Below the pieces are notes generated by a model. That model saw only the letters and a list, made by a program, of their open reading frames with translations, had not been told where the DNA came from and did no database searches. The position numbers were made by a program, and so were the translations under genes. This document shows, piece by piece, positions 57,711-64,000 of a DNA stretch of 64,000 bases. Numbering within the stretch: the first letter of the stretch is position 1; each line of letters begins with the position of its first letter. Source of the DNA: Sutcliffiella deserti (GTDB lineage Bacteria; Bacillota; Bacilli; Bacillales; Bacillaceae_I); the NCBI RefSeq assembly GCF_020037475.1, contig NZ_JAIQDB010000010.1:1-64000 (forward strand), given 5' to 3'.

Positions 57711-57735
57711 AAAACCTCCTCGATAAGAAGAAGTT
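57706..57735 (-). terminator. S-box expression-platform terminator
   Basis: On the minus strand AACTTCTTC pairs with GAGGAGGTT (two G-U pairs) around TTATC, then TTTTTTTT. The CTTATC at 57727-57722 can pair instead with GATAAG of aptamer P1 (57761-57756), giving the antiterminator. Confidence 0.85.
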
Positions 57736-57755
57736 GGATTGATAACCGCCATCTA

Positions 57756-57857
57756 CTTATCTGCCAAGAACAAATTTGTCTTGCTGGAATTAGCACCTAC
57801 ACCTAATGTGCGGTTGCCGGGTTTCATCGGGCCAGTCCCTCTACCTCTCTGGATAAG
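57756..57857 (-). ncRNA. SAM-I (S-box) riboswitch aptamer
   Basis: The minus strand starts CTTATC, AGAGAGGTAGAGGGACTGG and CCCGATGAAACCCGGCAACC, the invariant S-box core, and closes with GATAAG (P1). It binds S-adenosylmethionine and stops transcription when methionine is plentiful. Terminator and antiterminator lie just downstream. It controls the flavin monooxygenase gene and probably the ATP-grasp gene. Confidence 0.95.
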
Positions 57858-58025
57858 AAAATTTCTATTAAATTATACAAATCCTATCATATAACTTGGA
57901 TTTAAACAAGTCTTTCGCATTACTAAATTTATTATTTTCTGAGAGTTTTACTGAGCGCTAGCGGGGGTGACGGGAGGAGTGTTTTTCTTCTCTTTTGAGC
58001 TAGAGACACCAACTCTATTCCTACC

Positions 58026-58247
58026 ATGTACTCTTATTTCGCTCTTTCTGATACATCATTATTCGTGAGACTTGGTTTTTATGTACTTACTTTGCTCTGG
58101 TTGATACATCATCCTTCCTCTCTCTTGCTTTTCATGTACTTACTTTGCCCTTTTACATACATCATCCGGACTCTCCCGCGCTTTTCATGTACTTACTTTG
58201 CTCTAATTGAAACATTACTCGACTCTTTCTGATCCATTTTCATGTAA
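58026..58247 (+). repeat. 53-55-bp tandem repeat, four units
   Basis: ATGTACTTACTTTGCTCT or a variant starts at 58026, 58081, 58134 and 58187, and a partial unit at 58242. Inner parts share GATACATCATCC and a CTCTC stretch. They fill much of the gap 57858-58432, where no gene is supported. Confidence 0.85.
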
Positions 58248-58368
58248 ATTCTACTCCTCCGTAAAACATAATTGCTTGAGGTACCAGAAAGCATTCGATT
58301 TGCTATGTATACCCCAGAGAAATATGTAGTCTGCCCAATATTGGCCCCTAAAACTAAATTTCTGCATC

Positions 58369-58403
58369 AAAAAAAAGCCACCGACCAATAACTGGCCAAC
58401 GAC
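58369..58403 (-). terminator. Lipoprotein gene terminator
   Basis: On the minus strand GTCGTTGGCCA pairs with TGGTCGGTGGC (several G-U pairs), followed by TTTTTTTT. Confidence 0.75.
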
Positions 58404-58432
58404 TCTCTTTTCTTACCAATGTTTACAACCGT

Positions 58433-58945
58433 TTACTGTACATCTTTCTCGAAGTTAGGAGCATGTAATCCTGCCTTTTCAAAGGTAGCTCCAATTTGCT
58501 CATGAAATGCAGCAAAAGTTTCATCCTTTGCTGTTAGATCGGCATCTGGTTGTAAGGTTGCTGCACGCTCTTCAAAATAGAGGGCCAATAACTCTACAGA
58601 TTCCTTCATATCCTCTTGGAGTTCTTCCTCTAACTCAGATGGAATTTCGATGCCACGAAGCTCATTGGAAATTTTATTACTTGCCTCTACAGCTTCCACC
58701 TGTAATTCCTCGTCACCTGTTGATTCATAGCTTGTAACAGGCGCTAAGTCTTTACGAATGGTGGTGATCATATCCATTTGCATGCCAACCAATGCGGATA
58801 CATTTTGTTGATTTTGAGTATCTTCATTCGTTTCATTAGAAGTATCTGCCTCTGTTTCATTTGAATTGTTGTTTTCTGCAGCACAGCCTGCTAATACTCC
58901 AATACTTAAGGCTAATGCTAAAACTAAGCTTGTCCATTTTTTCAT
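58433..58945 (-). CDS. Putative lipoprotein
   Basis: 170 aa. A lipoprotein signal peptide ends in the lipobox LAGC (Cys-21). An Asn/Glu/Thr-rich linker (about 22-48) and an acidic helical domain follow. I do not recognise a family. It should be anchored to the outer face of the membrane. AAAGGAG precedes the ATG. It is a single gene with its own terminator. Confidence 0.8.
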   Translation of the reverse strand: MKKWTSLVLALALSIGVLAGCAAENNNSNETEADTSNETNEDTQNQQNVSALVGMQMDMITTIRKDLAPVTSYESTGDEELQVEAVEASNKISNELRGIEIPSELEEELQEDMKESVELLALYFEERAATLQPDADLTAKDETFAAFHEQIGATFEKAGLHAPNFEKDVQ

Positions 58946-59147
58946 TTTAAAATAACTCCTTTAATTAGCTGATAGTGTCACAGTTTACTGCTTTTTTGAG
59001 GGTATGTACAGGGAATAACAGAAAGAAAAACTTTTCTCCATTTACTAAATATTCTTTTACTTCCCTGTTATTATTGGATTAGGATAACGTCCGAACAGTA
59101 AAACACACGAACGGTACTTATCCCACCAATCGTGTGCCATCGCCTTC

Positions 59148-60245
59148 TTATTTCGCTTCCGCAATCTTTTCGATCTCTTCTTGAATTAACGCTGTCCATT
59201 TATCTACCACACGATAATCCATGGCATTTACATAGATTTTCTCTAATTTCCCATGCCATGATTTCGCTTCCGCCAACTTTTCAATCGCTTCTTTCATCGT
59301 AGACGTATAGCGCTCGTTTACTCGCTGAATATCTTTTTCGTACCTTTCGTCTGTTCCAGGCCGAATTGTGATTTCATACATATCCACGATGCTATCTCCT
59401 TCGCGCTCTGGAAAATACTCATGTGGCGCCGTGCTGTCAAAAATGGCAAAGCCTAGCTCACGAACGATAATCATATCTAAGCTATAAGGATCAAAGCCAC
59501 AATGATAAACTTCTACATCAAATCCTCTTTCCTCTGAAGCAGTGGCTAATTTCTTTAACATGGTTGACTTGCCGGAACCGGGTCTTCCTTTAATAAAATA
59601 TCGGTTTGCCAGGCCTTCTGTAAGGTTTGGGACAAAATCCTTTGCTCCTGCAGGAGTAGCCGCTCCCAGAAAGCGATGCCTTACATCCGCTCTCTTTTCA
59701 ATGGATTTGCCTTCAAATAGTGTGTTGATTAGCTTGTTGGTCAAATCATTGGCTGCTTCAAAGTCCATATTATGAATATAATAGCGCTCCCATTCATCAT
59801 GCACCTTTAATGCTCTAGCGAAGGTCTGGTAGGCAGTTTGAAATGCCGCTTTCTTCTTAGTTGCCAGATCCCTTATTTCAGCCTTCTGTTCTGCAAGTAT
59901 GCCAGAATCCCAGGCTTCACCGAGATTCACGTATTCCTCTACCGCTCCAGGTGCTTTTGGTTCTATCACATGTGGCGCCGTTCCATCCACAACGCCCACC
60001 CCAAGAGTACGAATAATCACTCCATCCACTGATTTTGTATCAGAGGAGCAATGGAGGTATTCAATATCATAGCCTTTATCATTCCAAACCTTCCCCACTT
60101 TTTTGATAAGAGAGGATTTCCCTGTTCCCGGACCACCTTTTAAAATAAAAATCCGATCTAACCCTTCTAAGTTTGATTCGTATAGACTATAAAACCCTCG
60201 CGCAGTATTTCCACCAGCATAATAATTTAATACTTTCCCAGCCAA
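59148..60245 (-). CDS. Double P-loop ATPase-like protein (PRK06851 type)
   Basis: 365 aa from TTG at 60245, which follows GAAGGGGTG at good spacing and gives the usual family start AGKVLNYYAGGNT. Two homologous halves each carry a Walker A motif: ILKGGPGTGKSS (about residues 33-44) and IKGRPGSGKST (about 216-226). Each half also has YLHCSSD or YHCGFD and the phrase DGTAPH or DSTAPHEYFP. The duplication is clear; the function is unknown. The open frame runs up to 60338, and ATG there, after AGGAAAAG, is an alternative. Confidence 0.82.
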   Translation of the reverse strand: MAGKVLNYYAGGNTARGFYSLYESNLEGLDRIFILKGGPGTGKSSLIKKVGKVWNDKGYDIEYLHCSSDTKSVDGVIIRTLGVGVVDGTAPHVIEPKAPGAVEEYVNLGEAWDSGILAEQKAEIRDLATKKKAAFQTAYQTFARALKVHDEWERYYIHNMDFEAANDLTNKLINTLFEGKSIEKRADVRHRFLGAATPAGAKDFVPNLTEGLANRYFIKGRPGSGKSTMLKKLATASEERGFDVEVYHCGFDPYSLDMIIVRELGFAIFDSTAPHEYFPEREGDSIVDMYEITIRPGTDERYEKDIQRVNERYTSTMKEAIEKLAEAKSWHGKLEKIYVNAMDYRVVDKWTALIQEEIEKIAEAK

Positions 60246-60523
60246 AAAAAACACCCCTTCTATGGTAGGATATTTTAAAAGGTCTTTTCGCATAATTTGT
60301 TGCTTTAACTTATGTTGGTCTACCCATGTTGCTGTCATGCTCTTTTCCTAATTCAACTAAAAAGTCACTCTTAATTTTGTATGGGTAGGACAGTAATAAA
60401 TCCAATAGCCGATTTTTATGGGCTTATAGCAACAAACTTTAAAAAGAGCCTTTACCTAAAGCTATCCTTTTTACCATATGCCAGGAAGCAAAAATAGGTG
60501 AATGCCCATCAGTTATTAGTTCA

Positions 60524-61078
60524 TTAACTGTTGGGAGAACCCGGCGGATAATAATATGGCGGCACTTTCAACCAGCCTCGTTTACGCATCAAGGTTTTTA
60601 AAGTCGTTCCAAATGTAACCCATTCAGAATAAAATCCAAACCACAAGATACCTACATCATTTCTTACTGAATTTGCCTGCCCTTTTGCACAAGCCTGCAT
60701 ACATATCACAAGCTTAAAGGCGATACCATTTGTGATTTCATCATCCGTAAGCTTAACTCCTAAAGGAATTTCCTTTGAATTGGACTCAGGTTTGGAGGAG
60801 GTTACATCAGGCAGGGGAACTCCTTCCTCTTTCATAAAAGCACTTATTTTCTTCACTTGGGATTCACATAAACGAACAATATCTGTCAGCATCTCTAGGA
60901 CTTCGTCGTCGGTCGTTGTGTTCAAACCCACTTCCTCATAGCGAATAAATTCTTCCATCATGGTAAGGTAGGTCCAACAATCCCCCACTTCGATTATATG
61001 TAGCGGGGTTCTGGGCTCGTCTGTATTATCCACTGCAGTTTTAAGAATGTTCCATACCGCTTCTATTGGATTTGGCAT
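60524..61078 (-). CDS. DUF3231 family protein, single-repeat form
   Basis: 184 aa. FKLVICMQACAKGQANSVRNDVG and LKTLMRKRGWLKVPPYYYPPG are DUF3231 features. Most DUF3231 proteins are about 330 aa with two such halves; here there is one, so this may be a short variant. Members are common in spore-formers and their role is not known. GTAGGAGG precedes the ATG. Confidence 0.78.
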   Translation of the reverse strand: MPNPIEAVWNILKTAVDNTDEPRTPLHIIEVGDCWTYLTMMEEFIRYEEVGLNTTTDDEVLEMLTDIVRLCESQVKKISAFMKEEGVPLPDVTSSKPESNSKEIPLGVKLTDDEITNGIAFKLVICMQACAKGQANSVRNDVGILWFGFYSEWVTFGTTLKTLMRKRGWLKVPPYYYPPGSPNS

Positions 61079-61231
61079 TTTATCACCTCCTACAAGTAGT
61101 ATCCTCCTCTCTATAAAAAAGATGTAACCGAAAACAAGACCTCCAAGATTTCCGGCGAATTGCTTCTGTTTACCGCCATAAAAAAATGCTCAGAAAAAAA
61201 CACACCAAACATTTTGTCTGGTGTGTACGCT

Positions 61232-62251
61232 TTAGATTATTTTGCGGCCATTTTGCGCTAGTGCATAATGAATGCCATGTTGAAGGGACTGGAAAAAATC
61301 GAAATGAGACAAATCAATATCGGATTTAGTTATTTCCATGCTTAACTTAGACGAGATCCCTACAAGTACTGTTTTAATTCCAATTAATTGTGCGGAGTAA
61401 CCTAATTTTTCAATCATACCGGCTGTATAAGGAGTTAGGTTCTGATCCATTCCTGTCAGGTCTAGAACAAGATAGCTTGCTTTATGTTTTGGAAGATTAG
61501 TTAGTGTTTTCATGATAAGCTCGTCTGCTCGCTCCATATCGTATTTTCCTAATAACGGGACAACTACGATTCCCTCTAAAACCGGGATAATTGGGGAAGA
61601 GATTGTCTTGACAAGCTCTTTTAATTCTTTTGTTTTTTCTTCAACCAAACCTTCGAGTTTTTGGATTTGCTCCGCTTCTTTTCTACGTGCAAGCTGATGG
61701 ATGTTATGCTCTACATTAACTTCTTTTGGAAAATATTCAATGGTCGTATACTCATGGCCTTCTATTTGGTGGTGATCCACCTTGTACCAAATGTTTGTTT
61801 TGAACAGACCAGTAAATATCCCTGCGTAGTGTGCTGCAAGAAAGATTCCACCTGTTTGTTTTCCTTGCGCTTTGTTTATTTTATATTCCCAATCATCTTT
61901 CAGTTGTATCGTCAGTGTATAATTGTCTACATCTAAATTTGTCACATAAGCTCTTCCCCATCCTGCCGAGGCATAGGTGCTGGTAATTAAAGTTCCGATT
62001 TTTTCGATACTTATATCTGTCATGTTTTCAAAATATTTACCTACAACTTGTCCTTGTCGGTAACCGGTAGATTCCATTACAAGGCAGGTTGCTTCTTCTC
62101 CTGAGATCTCTTCAATTGTATCAAAAAATGTTTTCATGGCAGAGGAAATCCAAAAAAGAACGGCATCTTCGCCTTCAAAAAGAAACCTCCCTTTCTCTAT
62201 ATCCCATTCAAATTGTAATCCATCTATCGCTATATTTGGTAAGTCACTCAT
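61232..62251 (-). CDS. V4R-STAS protein, RsbR-like
   Basis: 339 aa. The N-terminal 190 residues look like a V4R (4-vinyl-reductase-type) sensor: STGYRQGQVVGKYFENMT, YASAGWGRAYV and GIFLAAHYAGIFTGLF. A helical linker (about 193-215) leads to a C-terminal STAS domain (about 220-335) with SYLVLDLTGMDQ and KTVLVGISSKLSMEI. RsbR proteins form the stressosome that controls sigma-B in B. subtilis. The T171-type site is kept (DLTG); the T205-type position seems to be Glu. No RsbS or RsbT gene adjoins it. Confidence 0.8.
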   Translation of the reverse strand: MSDLPNIAIDGLQFEWDIEKGRFLFEGEDAVLFWISSAMKTFFDTIEEISGEEATCLVMESTGYRQGQVVGKYFENMTDISIEKIGTLITSTYASAGWGRAYVTNLDVDNYTLTIQLKDDWEYKINKAQGKQTGGIFLAAHYAGIFTGLFKTNIWYKVDHHQIEGHEYTTIEYFPKEVNVEHNIHQLARRKEAEQIQKLEGLVEEKTKELKELVKTISSPIIPVLEGIVVVPLLGKYDMERADELIMKTLTNLPKHKASYLVLDLTGMDQNLTPYTAGMIEKLGYSAQLIGIKTVLVGISSKLSMEITKSDIDLSHFDFFQSLQHGIHYALAQNGRKII

Positions 62252-62354
62252 GCTACCATCCCTTTATAATTGATAACGTTATTATAAACTATCTTTTTGA
62301 TAAATTTAACTAAAACAGCTACAAGGGAGCCAACTCCCACTCTTTTCCGCTATA

Positions 62355-64000
62355 TTACTTTAATTTCAATTTTGCTAATGCGTCAGCCAAGGCGGTATTA
62401 ACAGGTTCGTCACGGTTTTGCTTTTTTAAATATTGATTCACATCCTGCTTAGAAGCTTTTTTAGAATCATTTTTCTTGCGCCGTTCTTGAAAAGTGCTAA
62501 GCTTTTCCCTGTGCCCACAAGCGCAGGCGAACATCTGGCCATCACCTTCTCCTCGGAGTTCAAGCTTTTTACGGCATTTAGGGCATCTCGCATTGGTAAC
62601 TTTGGAGACGTTTTTGCGGTGTCCACATTCTCGGTCCTGGCAGACAAGCATTTTTCCTTTTTTTCCGTTTACTTCCAGCATCGGTTTATCACAATCAGGA
62701 CAGCGTTTTCCTGTCACATTGTCATGTCGGAATTTTTGTTCACTGTTTTTCACTTCTTGAACAATCTCTTTGGCATATGTTTTCATTTCATTAATAAAGG
62801 ATGCCTTCTGCAGTTTTCCTTTTGCGATCATGCCAAGCTTTTGTTCCCATTCTGCAGTAAGTGCTGGCGATTTGAGGTCTTCTGGAACAAGAGTCAAAAG
62901 CTGTTTCCCTTTAGAGGTAATGTGGAGCCCTTTCCCTCGTTTCTCCATAAGAAAGCTATTGAAAAGCTTTTCAATGATGTCAGCCCGTGTTGCAACGGTT
63001 CCAATTCCACCTGTTTCACCGAGCGTTTTTATTAAATCACGGTCCGCTTGCTCCATAAATTTCGCAGGATTTTCCATTGCGGAGAGTAACGTTCCCTCGT
63101 TAAATGGTTCTGGTGGCTTTGTTTTGCCCGTGGTGATTTCCACTTTTTTTATTGAAAGAGTCTCACCTTTTACTAAGCTTGGTAGAAGCTGGTCTGTGTA
63201 CCCGTCATTTCCTTCTTCTTGATCCTCCACAGCTCCAAAAACCTCTTTCCATCCTTGAGAGATTACCGTTTTTCCTTTTGCCACAAACTGTTCTGTACCA
63301 AGGTTAGCAGTGACCGTTGTTTGCTCATAAATAAATGGCGGCATTAAAATAGCAAGGAAGCGTTTAACTATAAGGTCATATATTTTATATTCCTTGTCTG
63401 AGAGTTTGCTCAGCAGGATGGTCTCTTCTGTTGGAATAATAGCATGGTGATCTGTCACTTTTTCATCATTTATAAACGATTTATTAGACTTGATTGGCTT
63501 TAAAAGCAGTTTGGATGCTACCGATTTATAGGAGTGTGCTCGAATTGCTTCCACTCTTTCTTTTAATGTTTCTACCATGTCCGTCGTAAGGTATCTCGAA
63601 TCGGTACGAGGGTAGGTTACGAGCTTATATTGTTCATATAATCGTTGTAGAATCGATAAGGTTTCCTTTGCTGAATAACCGAAAATCCGGTTGGCATCCC
63701 GCTGCAATTCGGTTAGGTCGTAAAGTGCAGGTGCATAGCTTTTCTTTTCGGCTTTGGTAATGTTGGTGATGGAAGCCTGCTTGTTTTTAATTTGATTGTA
63801 GATACGCTCTATTAGATCCTTGTGAAAGCTGCGGCGCTCTTTTGTTTTTGCATCCTGCCATAGCAGTTGGAAACCGTTTTCCGTGATTGCTTTCATTCCA
63901 TAAAATTCTTTCGGTACGAAACTATGAATTTCTTCCTCTCTTTTTGCGATCATCGCAAGAGTTGGAGTTTGAACCCTGCCACAGGAAAGCTGAGCGTTAT
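62355..64000 (-). CDS. topB: DNA topoisomerase III, N-terminus beyond the window
   Basis: 548 codons are visible. The frame is open to the right edge (LSCGRVQTPTLAMI), so the TOPRIM domain is outside. The active tyrosine is in VTYPRTDSRYL; later segments are GGIGTVATRADIIEKL and ITSKGKQLL. Two cysteine clusters near the C-terminus (RCPDCD ... CQDREC and ARCPKCRKK ... CACGH) are zinc ribbons. It decatenates single-stranded DNA. The visible stop is at 62355. Confidence 0.95.
   Translation of the reverse strand, partial: NAQLSCGRVQTPTLAMIAKREEEIHSFVPKEFYGMKAITENGFQLLWQDAKTKERRSFHKDLIERIYNQIKNKQASITNITKAEKKSYAPALYDLTELQRDANRIFGYSAKETLSILQRLYEQYKLVTYPRTDSRYLTTDMVETLKERVEAIRAHSYKSVASKLLLKPIKSNKSFINDEKVTDHHAIIPTEETILLSKLSDKEYKIYDLIVKRFLAILMPPFIYEQTTVTANLGTEQFVAKGKTVISQGWKEVFGAVEDQEEGNDGYTDQLLPSLVKGETLSIKKVEITTGKTKPPEPFNEGTLLSAMENPAKFMEQADRDLIKTLGETGGIGTVATRADIIEKLFNSFLMEKRGKGLHITSKGKQLLTLVPEDLKSPALTAEWEQKLGMIAKGKLQKASFINEMKTYAKEIVQEVKNSEQKFRHDNVTGKRCPDCDKPMLEVNGKKGKMLVCQDRECGHRKNVSKVTNARCPKCRKKLELRGEGDGQMFACACGHREKLSTFQERRKKNDSKKASKQDVNQYLKKQNRDEPVNTALADALAKLKLK

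Noticed and set aside
57858..58025. Small gene between the S-box and the 53-bp repeat
   Set aside because: No frame with a ribosome binding site was found.
1..64000. Mobile genetic island, prophage or defence system
   Set aside because: No integrase, transposase, recombinase, toxin-antitoxin pair, restriction or cas gene was recognised, and the backbone follows Bacillus gene order. The only sign of mobility is the small structured repeats.

Overview
The window is chromosomal DNA from a low-GC, endospore-forming member of the Bacillaceae. The evidence is the sporulation genes (gerQ, rsfA, pbpG), strong AGGAGG-type ribosome binding sites, frequent TTG and GTG starts, an S-box riboswitch, FadR- and CcpA-type operators, and a gene order from fadF to ung that follows the Bacillus subtilis fadF-ywjE-uvsE ... 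argS-ywiB ... speEB ... pbpG-ywhDCB-ywgA-ywfO-rsfA-lipL-pta-hemQ-gerQ-ywdK-ywdI-ung backbone. A NaChBac-type sodium channel gene fits an alkaliphilic or alkali-tolerant Bacillus, but that is only a hint. I see no rRNA, tRNA, CRISPR array, prophage or transposase.

Layout. 0-9.4 kb: fatty-acid oxidation (fadF under a FadR-type operator), phospholipid synthesis, UV repair, arginyl-tRNA synthetase and polyamine synthesis (speE, speB). 9.4-10.6 kb: a gap filled with structured repeats. 10.6-23.9 kb: pbpG, the ywhD/ywhC/ywhB/ywgA/ywfO cluster, rsfA, lipL, pta (with a perfect cre), hemQ and gerQ. 23.9-25.4 kb: one repeat element of one type and five tandem 214-bp copies of another. 25.4-33.5 kb: ywdK, the 5-oxoprolinase genes pxpBAC, a four-gene operon of small and membrane proteins ending in ywdI and an orphan, a chemotaxis receptor, and ung with the sodium channel. 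33.8-37.7 kb: zwf and gndA (oxidative pentose phosphate pathway) face each other around a cyclase-family gene. 37.8-56.4 kb: accessory functions (htpX, stress membrane protein, VanZ-like, secreted M14 peptidase, nitroreductase, BCCT and AtoE transporters, sugar kinase, PTS IIA, nitrilase, HAD phosphatase, HD-GYP, YjiH). 55.5-57.9 kb: an S-box riboswitch controlling a flavin monooxygenase and an ATP-grasp ligase. 58.4-64 kb: lipoprotein, a double P-loop ATPase, DUF3231, an RsbR-like V4R-STAS protein, and topB running off the right edge.

The most notable signal is non-coding. A dispersed element of about 100-140 bp occurs in three sequence types in several intergenic gaps. The types share short invariant blocks, but their pairing arms differ in sequence and stay complementary. 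Two arms cross each other, so an H-type pseudoknot is possible. Two close copies differ by a compensated base pair. Separately, five intergenic gaps each carry their own degenerate short tandem repeat, with periods of about 21, 22, 41, 38-52 and 53-55 bp.

Starts were chosen by ribosome-binding-site spacing, so several genes are shorter than the longest open frame. All family assignments are from reading motifs by eye; no database search was run.
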